64,000 bases of DNA from Aselliscus stoliczkanus (Eukaryota; Chordata; Mammalia; Chiroptera; Hipposideridae): positions 77,741,187-77,805,186 of the forward strand of contig CM066732.1 of the NCBI GenBank assembly GCA_033961575.1, in the 5' to 3' direction. The notes under the pieces were generated by a model that searched no databases, was not told the DNA's origin, and worked only from the letters and a program-made list of their open reading frames with translations. A program made the translations under genes and the position numbers. Below are positions 38,294-52,560 of this stretch, piece by piece (positions within the stretch are counted from its first letter, which is position 1; each line of letters starts with the position of its first letter).

Positions 38294-41200
38294 TTTCATA
38301 GACTACGATTTACGTCTTTTTAAATTAAAGTTTACACACACATTTCATCTTTAATTTAAAACATTCCAAATAGAAAAATTCCTGGTCTAGAGTGATTTAA
38401 TACTACAGTTAATTTTGGTCAACATTTGGCTCCAGAATGCTGCCCATCTCTCATCTTTGCACCCAAAGGATCAGTCTCAAGGGAGTGTAAATAAAATGAT
38501 CCCTAAAGATTGTGTGACTTCATTCTTATCCTATAAGTTCTCTGACTTCTCAGTTAAGATTTTTTTTGTTTCATTTTTCTTTTACTTAAAAACTCTGGAC
38601 TTGAAAAGAAGTACATATACAGAGGAAAAAGAAAACCAGTGCTTGGGAATGGTTAAAAATCTATGCTTTCTTATTGATTATTGTAAAATATTCCCAAACA
38701 TCACAATTGACTATATGGAACCCTCTCCCACAATATATATTGTATTCTAACAAACTGCCAAGTGATTCTCTCCTAAAAGATGTTTTGCTAGAGATAATGT
38801 AGGTGCTATTTAATATGACAGCTACTATGGTGATTCTCTTCAAATAACTCGATTTGGATATAGAAAGTCCTATATTATGGACAGATATAGATGCTATGCC
38901 TGTGATTTTAAATGTACACATAAGAAACATCTCTAAGTGGGAAACCAGGTTCTGGTTAAAATATTAGACATATTTACAATTTTAGCACATTTCCAAAATA
39001 TAGTGACCATCCCAAAACTTCTTTCATCGAAGCATAGAAGTTGGGTCCCTGAGGTACTTGATAGGACTGCTCCATTGCCCTGGGCTAAGATGAGTGCCTT
39101 ATAGGACCTAGTAAGAAAAGCTTTTGTCTGAGAAAAGTAGCAAATCAACAAGTTCAAAACATGCCCAGGCACCTGGGTGATTTTATTCACCTTGAAAGCA
39201 TGTATTACATAAGATCCCAAATTAAATACAATTGGAAGCAGCTTAAAGAAAAAGAAGGTGTGAAATCCCTGTTTTGGTTAATAGATCTGCAGCATTTGCA
39301 TGCATATGTTTGCATACTTTTAGTTTCATATTTTAATCTTTCATTTACACTAAACAGGCACATCATTTGTATTATGTAAACTCCTCCAAATGTTAGTCAT
39401 TTGTGGATCACAGAACAAAATGTTTTAAACAAGGTGATTTAAAGCATTTCATAGCATTAATTAATGCTGATCAGGGTGTCAGAGTATCCAAAATTACATG
39501 AATATGCATAATGAAAAAAATTAAGGATTGCTTCAGAGCTCTTTCAGAATTTGGTCTGTGATACATGGGAAATTCTGATCGGGTTTTCTAATGGCCAGCA
39601 ATTACCAGGATCATGTTACTTCAATGCTTAGAAAAATGCACTGTCCAATCCAGTTGTCTGGACTCAAAACTCAACAAGTATTCTAGAAGCCTACATAGTG
39701 TTTTATTTCTCAGAGTGATGATTGGAGGAGAGAACAATCTGCTTTATATAATCAGATACCCAGCTAAAGCTGATACTGCTGACAAAGATTTACATAATTA
39801 ATTTGGTAAGACTTCTTTGCAATAATATTGGGGGAACCAGCATTTCAGGCAGGCAGGAGAATCCTGTTGAAGTCTTTAGCTTACCCTCCATGCACTCATT
39901 GATAGAGGGAGTCCTCCAGCCATGCCACCTGGGAGCAGCCTGGACCAACTATCACTTTCCCTTATAACACACTCATCCCCCTTCTTTGCCTCAACTTTGA
40001 ATAGCTCTTACACAGCAGATCAATCAAGAAAGAGAACAGTTTAGGTGTGTCCTATAAACATGAGATTCTTGTGGTAATAAAAATATGAAACACAATTTCA
40101 TTTTAGACAGAATAAAATACTTTTCTCTGTGAAATGTGGTACAAGTAGTCACTGCAACAGCTATTATAAAAGGTTATTATATTAAAAAAAAAAGCTTGTC
40201 TTATGTATGCTCTTTGCCTTTGTCACCATGTAACCCACTGTATAAACAGCTTGATGAAAGATGTGATTGATGGACAATGCCTTCAAACTATAAAAGCTCA
40301 GAGAATCCAGCTAATTGTTAGATGTAGCGGTATGTGTGAGAAAGGCACTAGAACGTCATGTAATTTAAGGTGGAAGTATTTATTTTAATTTTTGAAGCAC
40401 TCTGAAGGTTGAATCAGATATGATTTAAGGCCTCAAGCTGCATATGTAATCATGCCATAAGAGTTATATATTTTTTGATGCTAGTATGTTTTTCTTCTCT
40501 CTCCCACATCTTTTCAGAAGCATTAGATGGGGAGAATCAACTGCCAGCTCTCTCAGTTTTTGGTCATCCTATCAAGTAGGGCTACTTTATCCCATGGTGA
40601 GAAGATAATTTAATCTTCATATTCATTCCACCCACAGCAGTGAGTGAGCAGAGACTGCCCCACTGTGTCCTGTAGTCTGGGGATGTTTTGATATGGACCA
40701 CTCTTCAATAGCCAAAAATGAGATTAGCAAAGTTAAAGTTAGATGGCTTTTCTTGGGTGCTAAAGTCAAAAGGCATCCAGTATTTAATTTCCCCACAGCA
40801 CCTGCAGTGGACTTCTCTTCTAGTCAAAAATAAAATATACTCTATTGAAAGGGTATATTTACATTATTAAGTGTATTTGCTTAGCCAATTCAATTTTGAC
40901 TCGTGAAGCCTCCTAATAGATATGTGAATGGTCTAAATTAAAGGCACAGGCCACTCCTATTCTAAATGCCACTCCTGAGTGTATATATAGAGAGATAAAG
41001 AAAACTTTAAAACAGGGTTAAAAATAACCACAAACACTAACCGCTGTTTTAACTAGGAATTAAATAAAGTTTTAGAAAATTCTCATTTAGTGTTTACTTT
41101 TTGAAAACACAAATGCTAAAACTGAATTATAAAACAAAGCCAGCAAGAACAAGGATTTCTGAAGTAAATATAATTAGAAATGCAGGAAAACTTGATTGAG

Positions 41201-42639
41201 ATAACTTTTTTGACAGTTATGCTAAAGGCTTTTTTCTCTCCTAAAACCTTTCTTTTTTTTTTTTTGTTAAAAATCACACCGAAAATTCTGCCCAAATGGA
41301 GACTGGAACAATGCCTTGAAACAGTGTTAATTGTCACCATGGAAACCAGAAGAATAAGCCATTTTGAAACTGGTATAGAAGGCACACATTGAGCAACTCA
41401 AGCATTTTTCTGCCTCCCTCAATGTTAAAGAACAAGATGCCTTGTCACTGTGAGGTCAGAGAAAGAAAGCATCAAGCGTTGTCGATGCTCACTGTCTAGT
41501 AAATAAAAAAAAATAAAAAAAATAAACTACCTACAGCTAATGCTGTAAGACTCTATCCAGTGAATCTTTTTGAAATAGAAAGATCATCAAAAGATGGCCA
41601 GGATTGGGGGATGGATTCTACCTAAGCAAAACTTCAGGGCTATATTACGTGAACCTTGCCCCCAAAGCTCCCTGGGAATTCTGCTGTTGTAATAAAACTT
41701 CAGAAGAGGAAAGAAAAAAAGGCAGCATGATGGAATTCAAAATAATGCTCTAAAAGCACACAGAGAGATTAAGACATCCATTGTAAGACTTTTGTATGGT
41801 GCTTCTGTTGGTTATGCTGAAAAGACACCAGACATTTGCTGAGCAAAGAGTGAAGTTTTGGCTACGAGAAACATAAGAATTAAACCAAAGAATGTTCTCA
41901 ATTATTAGAAGAGGGCTGTCAGATTCTGGGACTTCAAGGTTTGAGTATTTACCTCTTACATCATATTTTAACTGGGCTTTATGTGGCTTTATATTAGGGA
42001 CAGTTAAAGCAAGGAAAATGATCTCATTGTTAGAATGACGGATATAATAATATATTTGAATATCTTTCCCAGTGCAAAGTCATACCACAAACACCTATAT
42101 ATTCAGCATAATACACTTTCCCATAAACACACAACAGAGAGACAGACAGGCAAACAGACAGAGAAAACACGCTGAGAAAAACATTTTGGTCTATCAACCA
42201 AAAAGCACAATGCTAGGAACACACCAAAACGACTGGCAAAATTATGTGTGTCAATATGCATTTTTGCACCAAAATGCAGGGATGTGTGTCTGTCTGTGAC
42301 TTTCATATTGTATTTTCTGGCTAGTGTTTGCCCTCCTCATGTGAGGCTTCATGGTGGCCCCTCAGCAAGTCCATGCCTAATGCCATTCAGTGGTGAACAA
42401 AGGGTCTTTTTGTATGAAAGTCCAGGGTCCACAGCTCAGCTGTACAAGCCGAGTGCAGGAATCTGCTAGAGGCCAGGGTTGCCTCTGCAGCAGCTCTTGT
42501 GCTGCCCCCTTTTTCAGAACCCCAGTGTCCGGCAGCTCACAATGCAAGTGATGTTTCACATAGAGCTAATATCAGCAACACTTTAGAAAAGGTGTTCAAA
42601 ACTGAGGAAGAGGGTTCAAGCCCAAGACAAATAACAGTC

Positions 42640-43090
42640 GTTATTTTGCGCAAACTCCTTATACTTTACCATTAGCAATTTATGGTGAATAATTGCACAG
42701 AGAAATTATAAAGACTCCTACAATTGTCCTTGTAAATTAATAATAGGCTTTCTTGATTGGGATAAATTTGCTGCTGAGCCTTTGGAAAAAAAAATTAAAA
42801 AGTGCAATGTCATTTAAAATTGCCAGAACTCGCACAGCAAATTACATCTGAGGTTAAGAATTGAGTTTCCCCCCCTCCTCTAGCTTATTCCATTTGCATG
42901 ATTTGGAAATCACATTACATTGGCCATGTATTGTTAATTGGACATAGATTGCATTATCTTTAATATAAATCAAACTACAAATATTAAAATGAATTGCAAA
43001 TTCCCTAATAGAAGATCATAAAACAATCTTTTTTAAAGTATCTCCCATTAATAATTTAATTCCAATTATATCACTCAGAAAACTTAAGTA
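42640..43090. promoter_or_regulatory. Candidate conserved noncoding element
   Basis: Repeat-free, AT-rich sequence dense in homeodomain-type TAAT/ATTA cores, with an octamer ATTTGCAT at 42892-42899 and gttaattgg at 42933-42941. There is no open frame of note. The texture resembles vertebrate developmental enhancers; conservation itself cannot be seen from one sequence. Confidence 0.35.
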
Positions 43091-43539
43091 GGAAACCTGG
43101 CAACTTATTTCCCCAATCATTTCTTTTACATAACAAATACCTAAGCCTTTTTAAATAAATACCCAGAGCAGAATTCATTATTATGGAACAAAAATAAAAA
43201 CACCATATAACTGAAAACTTTCCATGCCAGTTTCATGTAAAAAAAGAACCCAAGCCTGCCTGTCTTGTCCCTTCTCTGCCCAAGTCAAGGGCAAGAAAAG
43301 TCTCCTCTAGGAAAGATTTTCTAAGTTCAAAAACTCATAATTATAACTCGTTAGAATTATAAAATTGATTATTGTTCTTCTATTTATTTTTTAAAAGCTT
43401 CTCTCGCCCCTTAGATTTTTCTATCAATTTGATATCGTTCTGAAGTCTTTGCATAGCCTTTAATGAGTTTATATTAAATATTTAATACTGTTTAGAGCAT
43501 ACCCACGACTACCCAAAACAGTTATATTCCCAGCAGTCC

Positions 43540-43900
43540 CACTGTTTCAGGCAGAGGACTTGATTGATCCTCCTAGCCTGAATTGAGTAGAATGAAAAGA
43601 AGCAGTTGGAAAATAGCTGCAATCATTTAATGCAGATGACCTCTGACAGCCTCGCAGCTCTTCTATCTGAACAGAAATTTGCATGGGGTCTCTGTGCAGA
43701 GGAACAATGTAACCTAAATGGTAGACAATCTTTATTCTAATGAAGTGGGTGTCAAGGTCAATGTAAAACTGCAATGATAAATGGTGCACCACTAGGCAAG
43801 AGAAGTTGCATAGGCATTGTAGTGCTTTCACATTAATTGAAGACTGAAATGCACTGCGTGGAAAGCACAAGCCTCTCTTTTCACCACAACGTGTTAATAC
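43540..43900. promoter_or_regulatory. Candidate conserved noncoding element
   Basis: Unique, balanced sequence with a second octamer ATTTGCAT at 43677-43684. An accidental 107-codon minus-strand frame spans it but has no splice sites or protein-like pattern I trust. Confidence 0.3.
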
Positions 43901-46900
43901 GCCAAGGCCGAAATGATTTCTTCAAGATGTTTGCCTGTTGACATGTATCTTATTGCAAAAGTAATGCAAATATGGAATTATGGGACAAAAGGATACTTTC
44001 AGAATTTAGTGTTCTCCTGAATTAGAATGACAAAACTCTAAATAAAATATCGCCCCACAGCATCCTGACACCTAATGTAATTCCTTTGATCCCCTTTTCT
44101 TTTCTTTTTCTGTGTAGACCTGTCTTTAATTAGTTTCAACCAAGCAACCTTTTATGAAAGTCTTTGCTGGGTACTTTTATACTGAACTGACTGAGGAGAA
44201 CCATTCAAATATTTACCCCCTCACTTCTAAAATTTATGCTTAGTCTGCGGTTAAGATCTTGAGGTGTTGTTTGTCCTGAACGAAATGTAATGAAAAGCCT
44301 ATGTTTGCAAAACAAAATAACAATTTTCTAGTGTGAAAACTAAAAACTATAATCTGGTCATTTGACATTGTCAGAATGACTCTACAGCAATAATTACACC
44401 ATTTCTTCAGATGATCTAGCAATTTTGTGGCAGTCAATATTTTTCATTATATAAAAATAAGGACAGTAAGCTGCTTTAAAAAAAAAAAATCCTGATCTAC
44501 TTAAGCCTGAAAAGGGGACATTGTTTGCTAATACACTCATTAGCAACCAAGCATTTTAACTTCATCAATTAAACAGGAAATGGAGTTGCACCATTAGTTT
44601 CACAATTTGCTAAAATACTGATAAGAGCATATTCCAAACCATTTGAGAAACATTTCAGGCTCAACATATATGTTATAAACTCAATGCATTTTTATGGTTG
44701 ACATTTTTTTATTCTGGTAGAGTCTGGTATGCTATAGATTTTAACAAGGGAATTAACAGTTATACTAGTCAGAAATGGTCTTGTAGGTCTCTCGGTCTGT
44801 AATCTTGGTGACTAGAAGGCTATTAGTATGATTTACTATAAAATAAATAATATTGCTAGTTTGCAACTCTCATGTAAAAACAAACTGTCTGAAATAGAAA
44901 TCAACATTCCTGAAATGGTAATTCAGAGAAAAAAAAAAATCTCAATACGAAGGAGGATAGTGAAAACGGAAAAAAAAGTTACTGATGAAACTGTTTAAAA
45001 AACTGTACAGCTTCATCTGTGTGTGATTTGTCAGGTCTGAAGCTTTGACGTGCCCAAGGGGCAGACCCCAGCGGGGAGTAGGCTGCCGAGCTAAATAGCT
45101 GTGAAAGAAGTCTTAATGTAGGATGGAATTCAAACTAACCTTGACATGACCTCGGGAAAAATATGCAAAAAGTAAAATGAATGCACTCTGCAAGATACAT
45201 CCTAATTTTGTGGTGAAGCTGGTTAGTTTTACAAACATAACTGAGACCTTACAAGAAAAACAGAAAGCTAGTAAAAAGGAAAAACTGGAATTCAGGCAAA
45301 AAAATGTAAGCAGGCATGATGTGTTACTGTGAAGGCATGTGAACCATTTGGAAAGAATCCAAATAAAAACCCACACCGAACAATATTGTTGTCAGCCTGT
45401 CTATTCAGGAAAATTGTTTTTTTAGGTTGAATATAAATGACACAAAGCCAAGATTACATCATTGCATTACAAAGTCTGTTGTGGCTTTTAGCTGAACAAG
45501 CCCCATGGATCTATGGGTTTAGGACAGTATTTCAGTAAGGAGGTTTTAATGTGTTATTTTTCCTCCAGTGTCAATAAAAAATAGAGGAATTTAAGGAAGA
45601 AATATCATGGGTGCTCCCTAGTCTGTTTCTTGCTTTTGATTTGTATTTATAAGCCAACCTCAAGTTTTAGTTGATGCATGGAGTCTTGATTTCACTTTAT
45701 TACAAATTTTGTCAGTTTTGAAGTGATCTGTTTAGAAGGAAGGTATTTGTTCTAGCTCCCCAGCTAAGAACTGGATCACTCATTGGATACATGGAAATTT
45801 TAATTGAGCGTCAACTTGTGTAGAAATTCAATCCTATTACCTTCTCAATGCAATTTTGTAGCAATACCAGTTATTCACTACACTACTAACCAGATTTTAA
45901 ACATAATTAAATTGCTAAGAACATACACCTGAAATCTAATGACTTAAATCCCTACAGTAAGGATGTGAATTTCTGGATAGGTATATATGCTTCTATTAGA
46001 TTTTCGTAAGCCAAAAGTGAGTTTCAATCATTTGAAGCATAGAAGTATAGGAGTTTTGTTGAGAACCTGTTGAATAACCACATGTACAGATCACTGCTTT
46101 ATGGCTATCTTATGCCAAGGGCGCTTTTTCAGTATAGTCTTATTCAATATTTTGATTAATGACATATGGAAGTAAAATATGTGTGTGGCATGATGATCAA
46201 ATTGCCAGACTATACTAAAATCACTGATCAATAAAGAATAATCAATAGTTTAGCTCAGAGATCATAAACTCAAATACCTACGGGTAGTAGTGTATTGGTA
46301 CCCTTGCTGGGGGACAGCATGAGCCCTGATTTGTAGTGTTTGCTGATTTCCCTGGTGTGAATACTCCCACCAAGGCGGATTCCAAGCTACCAGGATTTCA
46401 AGCTACCAATGGTTGCAACTGCTGGCAAAATTCCTGAATATTAACAATCAGATCTCCTAAGCTAGCACTAGCCAACTCCCCACTACCTGGCAGCTAATGT
46501 AAAGGAATTAAGTTGATTATAGATGAATCCTCTTTTACTTTTCATCTTCTGACTATTGCTAGTGTCATGGCAAAAAGAGAACTATTTCCTCTACTAAAAG
46601 AAAAACAATACATAAATGTGATGATTACAGCATTTGATCCCAGTAAGGGGAAGCAAGAGGAAGTACTATGGACTTCAGTGGTATGGGAAATAAGACTAAT
46701 AATAGTAGCAGTAGTGCAGGACAGGAAATCCACCTAAAAAGGGCAACCACCAATCAGCTCTGTCAACTGTTTCCATGTGGGAATAAGCTTGTGTATGACC
46801 AGGTACATTCTCTTTTTAAGAGAAGACAGAAATGTATATATTTTTATGTGAAATCTCTTTAATTTTTATATGTTGAATTAAAACTTTTAACACTGTGCAG

Positions 46901-48159
46901 GCCAATCCATGTCTCTGAGTTGGATCTGAATTAGCAGGCAACTACTTCACAATGTCTATTTTATATGATATTAGACTCTAAATGGAATACAACATGCTGA
47001 CATGATAGATTAAATCTAAGAAGGAGATAAGACAAATGTTAAGCCAGACACTTAATAACCAGTTCCGCCCTCTACCAAACAAATATAAATACAAAAACTG
47101 TATAGAAAATGGAGGTGGGGCTAGGCTTCAATTGTCTTAAGGTTCAGTGAGTCAACAGACAGTAAAATGTAAATGCAAAAAACAAAAAAAGAAATATGAT
47201 TTTTGGGCTGGATTGGGACAAACATAGAGTGAAAACTAAGAAAGGTAACCGGCAGATCAGCTTAACTGTGGTTTACTAGCCCCAAACCTGCAGTTCTGGT
47301 TCTGGTTGGGTTCCGGGTTCCAAGACACACCTAGACAATGTATCAAATATCCAAAGGACAGCACTGTAGGAAAGGAGAAGATTCAATACTTCTCCAAAAA
47401 GCAAGTTGTTGAAGAAGCTGGAGATTCTCAGCTTAGGGGTAAATAACAGTTGAAGATGAAACAAGAGAGAGAAGGATATGTCAGCCGAAGTTAAATGGTT
47501 AGAGGACTTTTACATAGAAGATATTAATCTGTTTCATCTGACCTCAGCGTTAAGGTCTAGGATCAAAGGCTGAATGTAGGATGTAGCTTGGGCAACAGTG
47601 AGTTCCCATTCATCAGCAGTATTTAGGAAGAGACCAGCAGTCTACCTGGTAGGGATATTATTAATATATGGATTAATGAGGCACTGAATGAGGATTGGCC
47701 TAGATGGAATCTAGGGTCTAAAGTTCGTCTCTCTTTTAGAAAATTGAGCTTCTTTGGGCCCACATTCACCAGAGCAGCCATAACAATCATGTTATCATGT
47801 GGAGAAGAAATGCCAACACCAAAAAACATCAAGGTAAAGAGAAGTTGTCACTTACTGGAACAAGACTCAAATGTAAGATTCTCATGCAGAGAAACTTAGA
47901 ACAACATCACACTCTACACTCAAGATAGGACACAGAGAATGAAAAGAAAAGCCAAGGTTAACTGAAAGTCCTCAAATCATCTTCCATTGGTCTTACTTTG
48001 GAGAAGTATTTCATTGAATTTGAAATGTTTCATTGAATGAAACCTTTCAGGTCCTTTTATGATACATATTTTATAGGAAGCTTCTACTTCCTATAGGATT
48101 CCTATATTCTGCTTCTGCATAGGATTTATTCAATTAGGTTCACACTTTATAAAAAAAAT

Positions 48160-48750
48160 TTAGTTTTCAATTATAGTTGACATACAATATTATAATAACT
48201 TCAGGTGTACAACATAGTGATTAGACATTTATAAAACTTCAAAGTGATCACCCCGATAAATCTAGTCTAATACCATATATTATTATTACAATATTATTGA
48301 CTATATTCTTTATGCTATACTTTACATCCCCATGACAATTTTTCAACTATCAGTTTGTACTTCTTCACCTCTTGCCCTTTTTCACCCATTTCCCCAAACC
48401 CCTCTCATCTGGCAACCATCAAAATTTTCTCTGTATCTGTGAGTTTGTTTCTGTTGTTTGTTTATTTTGGTGTTTTTTTTAGAGTCCACATATAAGTGAC
48501 ATATGATATTAGTCTTCCTCTGTGTGACTTATTTCACTCAACATGGTATCCTCTAGGTCTATCCATATTGTTGCACATGGCAAGATTTCATTCTTTTTAT
48601 GGCTGAGTAATATTCCTTTGTATATATGTACCACTTCTTCTATATCCATTCATTTATTGATAGACACTTAGATTGCTTCTATATCCTGGGTACTGTAAAT
48701 AATGCTGCAATGAACACAAGGATGCAAATGTCTTTTTGAATTAGTTTTTT
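48160..48750 (-). mobile_element. L1 3' UTR
   Basis: Reversed laurasiatherian L1 3' UTR: gttgacatacaatattata, cttcaggtgtacaacatagt, a middle block with ccacatataagtgacatatg, then atggctgagtaatattcct and aataatgctgcaatgaacac. It meets ORF1 sequence directly at about 48750. Confidence 0.85.
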
Positions 48751-49394
48751 TGGGAACTCCCTTGTAAGTAACTGCTTTTCTCTTGCTGCTTTTTAAGATT
48801 CTCTCTTTGTCTTTAACCTTTGGCATTTTTATTATGATGTGTCTTGGTGTTGGCTTCTTTGGGTTCATCTTGTTTGGAACTCTGCACTTTCTGGGCTTGT
48901 ATGTCTTTTTCTTTACCATTTTAGGGAAGTTTTCCATCATTATTTCCTCAAAAAGGTTTTCAATTCCTTGCTTTGTCTCTTTTCCTTCTGGTACCCCTAG
49001 GATGCAAATATTGGTACACTTGATATTGTCCCAGAGGCCCCTTAAATTATACTGATTTTTTTTGCTGTTCTGATTGGGTGTTTTCTATTACCTTATCTTC
49101 CAAATTGCTGATTTGATTTCCTGCTTCATCTAATTTACTGTTGATTCCCTCTACTGTATTCTTCATTTCAGCTATTGTATTCTTTATTTCTGAGTGGTTA
49201 TTTTTTATGTTTTCTATTTTCATTTTTATGTTTCCTATCTCTTTCTTGACGTTCACACTAAGTTTCTTGAGCATCCTCATAACCAGTGTTCTGAACTCTG
49301 TGTCTGGTAGGTTGCTTGTCTCCATTTTGTTTAGTTCTTTTTCTGGAGTTTTGTTCTGTTCTTTCAATTTGGACATGTTTCTTTGTCTCTCCAT
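48751..49394 (-). pseudogene. L1 ORF1 fragment, broken
   Basis: The minus strand starts MERQRNMSKLKEQNKTPEKE at 49394, followed by a coiled-coil segment (NTIAEMKNTVEGINSKLDEA) typical of the ORF1 N-terminal half. After a frameshift between 49046 and 48940 it continues with VPNKMNPKKPTPRHIIIKM and KVKDKERILK, the RNA-recognition part, and is cut after TYKGVP. ORF1p is the L1 nucleic-acid chaperone. The C-terminal domain and all of ORF2 are missing. Confidence 0.9.
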
Positions 49395-50840
49395 TTTGGC
49401 TGCCTCCCTGTGTTTGTTTCTATTTATTAGGTAGGGCTACTATGTCTCCCAGTCTTAGTAGCATGACTTTACATAGTAGGTGTTCTATGGGGCCCAGTGG
49501 CACAGTCTCCCTAATCACCTGAGCCTGGTACTCCAGGTATGTCCTTTGTGTGTATTGTGTGTGTCCTCATGTTGAAATTGAAACTTGGTTGCTGTTGGCA
49601 CATCAATGGGGGAGGGAGGGGAATTGACCCTCAGGTTGATTGGTTGTAAGGACTGGCTGTGATTAAAGTGGAGGAGCTGTGGTACAGAGGCTAATCCTAT
49701 GGAGCAGGAATCACTTTAGCAGGACTCTGGTGCCTGCCTAGTCTGCCCTTTGGGTGTGTCATTTATGGAGTTGGATAAGTGGTGCTCTGGTGTGATCTGA
49801 TGTTGGTCAACAAGATGTGTTGGTTCTTGGGCCTCTTGGGAGGGGCTCTGTTGCAGACCAACATCAGCTGCTGCCTGTGCCCTGCCTGGGGTCACTTGGC
49901 GTGAGCTATAAAATGATCTGCAGATACTTACCACTTGTGATGGGCTTGGAGGTGCCTGAGAGAGGTTAAGCTGTGAACTGAGGTCAGCTGCTTCTAGTGC
50001 TAGGCTTGGGGCTGCTTAGCAAGAGGAACAGGGCACAAGGCCAGATGATGTTTACTTGGCATTTGTGAAGCTTTGAGAGATTTTAGAAAAGTCTTCAGCA
50101 GGAACCAAGACAGGGCATTTGTATGGAAAAGCTACTGGAAGTGCCTTGGGTGGACCCCAAGGTGGTTGGAGTGGGGCCTCAGGGAATTGCCAGGTTGGGG
50201 TGAACGATGTTAGCTACATTGATGGAGACCCAGATATGGTGCCCATGCTGGGTTGGGGAAGGGCTCAACAAAAGAACAATGTCTTTTGCCAGCACTTTTG
50301 TCAATGTGAAAGCTGCCCCTCCAGCCCTTGTCCTGAGGCCAGACAATTCAGCTCCTCCCTGCAAGTCCCTGGTGCCTTTTGAGCTGCTGCCCCAGTGCTG
50401 GAGCTCACAGTGAGTGAGTCCGTCAACAAGTAAGTCCATGCATGGTCCCTTTAAGCGGAACACCTGGGACTCCAGTAGCACTCAGTCTCAATCAGCCACA
50501 ATGTCTGTTTTCACAGCCAGAAGTTATGGGGACTTTTCTTCCCAGCAATGGTACCCTGGGCTGGGGAACCTGGTGTGGGTCTGAGACTCCTCATTCTTCA
50601 GGAGGGAATTCTGTAGCCAAGGTAGCCCTCCCAATTTTTAACCACTACATGTGGGTGTGGAACCAGCCCATTCTGTATCTCTGTCCCTCCAATCAGTCTT
50701 GAGGAGGTTTTTTCTGTATGTCCATAGTTATAGGACTTCTGTTTAGCTAGACTTCAGGTGGTTCTCAGTGATGATTGTTCTGTAATTTAGGTATAATTTT
50801 GATATGGTCACCATCTTGACCACAAGCCAGTGAGATCCAT
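49395..50840 (-). mobile_element. L1 5' UTR
   Basis: About 1.4 kb of GC-richer sequence directly upstream of ORF1 in element order, ending near ggtcaagatggtg on the minus strand. Its position, composition and length fit an L1 5' UTR and internal promoter. Random open frames are plentiful because of the base composition. Confidence 0.7.
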
Positions 50841-52079
50841 ATTTCGGCAAGGTCCTTTGTGTAGATTTTTTTTTTAAGACTTAAACTTCACAAATGCCAC
50901 TCTCAAAAATTTTCTTCCATCAACATTGAGCTTTCTTTCACAGGTATCTAAGAAATGTGTTATAACCCTTGCTGCCAGCAGTGAGGGCATAATGGCAATT
51001 TCTCCTCCATGCTATGAAACTTCATGGCAGTGCTGTATTATGTCAAAATCTGCACATCTCAATGGGTTTTCTGTGCATTCCAATGCACTTCAGTGACGAT
51101 GTGGATCATTGCCATAATACATCATGACTACTCTAATTACGGTTTCATTATGATGCACCATACCAGGGCTGTTGTAATGTCATGTCAGCACATAGTAAGA
51201 ATAGTTATGCAATTATGTAATATCTGTTAGAGTATGAAATGTAGGAGGGGAAAAAAGACATGAGGAGCAGCAATTAACGCCATGAAACTCGGTTTCCTTC
51301 TTTAAAAAATTTCCAGTTTAAAAGTATCATTTCTTTTTGTTTTCCATCTCTCAAGCTAAACAAGCATCTCCAAACACATCTACTTTTGTTTACTTGGGCA
51401 ACGCTATATAATTTAATGGATTAAAAAAAAAAAAAAGCAAAATATGAAGAGAAAAGGGAAATCCCTGGCTGTAGTTGTTTCCCACATCACAAAAGAACTT
51501 AAGTATATTAAATTAAAAGTCCACTGAAGGTTTACTATTATGCAAACTTCAAATACAACCTCATGTTCTTCTATCTTCCTTGATCTCTTGTGTAGACATA
51601 GGACTTCTTGCCTCTCTCTCTAAAACTCAGTTTGACCAGCTTGATTGACCAACTCGATTGACCGGCTATTTCTTAAACAAATAAACAGTGATAATGAGAT
51701 AAAGCATTAATACCATATTTACTTCCCTAAATTATGACCATAAATATTCACTTGTCCATAGTCTAGCTGCCAAAATACATCCAACTATCTATAAAAATAG
51801 AAATCTTGTTATTTGTCTTATAAATTTGAAGAATAAACTCTCAAAGGATAGGAGCTATGCCTTTTTTTGGTCAACAATGGAGTTCCTTGAATATTTGAGG
51901 CCTTCTGAAAACAGAGTCAATGAATGGTTTCTTAAACTAAGCAATACATGAACTGCTGTTTGTTGTTTTAATATACATCCATAGGAGCATTTATATATCA
52001 AAGCTTATCCGATATCTCTATAGCTGAATTACAGGACTGTTCAATGCAAGTATTTATAATAGAATGCTGATGAAGCCTA

Positions 52080-52560
52080 AACTATGAATGTATATAGTTG
52101 TGCAGCAGCAGTCATTTCAAATATGTATATATTTTTAGCATTAGGAGGCACCAAGTTTGTTTAAATCTGGACTTTTTTTTTTTTACAATTGCAAGTAATG
52201 TTAATAGCACACTGTAAATGTTAAGGCTAAGTGTGCAATGTCAAAATAGATTGAATCTCTCTGAAAATTGGAAATTCAGGCTTTTCAAATGTAATCCAGA
52301 TGTTTGGCTTTTATTCAGATTTCAAGAAAGAGGGAACTAATATGATACAAAATTCATACATGCATATTTCATTAGTGCCTTTTGTATCGCTGAATTAAAC
52401 ATTCTGAAACGTGCTTTTCCCAAATCACATAGAGTTTTAAACCAAAGCCATTGCCAAGATGTTGCGCACCTCAAAAATAATGCCAAATTAATTTCATAAG
52501 GAAGAGACTATGTATTTCTTACGTTAACCCTGTTGGTAATATCTCTTCAAAGGGAATATT
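52080..52560. promoter_or_regulatory. Candidate conserved noncoding element
   Basis: Repeat-free AT-rich sequence rich in ATTA/TAAT cores (aaattaatttcataag near 52485) and lacking open frames. A texture-based guess only. Confidence 0.25.

Noticed and set aside
42072..42559. Overlapping open frames on both strands
   Set aside because: No splice borders or protein-like pattern; chance frames in unique intron.
43547..43870. 107-codon minus-strand frame on the AKAP6 strand
   Set aside because: Tested as a further AKAP6 exon: no credible acceptor and donor pair and no spectrin-like heptads; treated as noncoding.
50119..50702. Cluster of open frames up to 100 codons
   Set aside because: They fall in the GC-richer L1 5' UTR; no family resemblance or conserved pattern.
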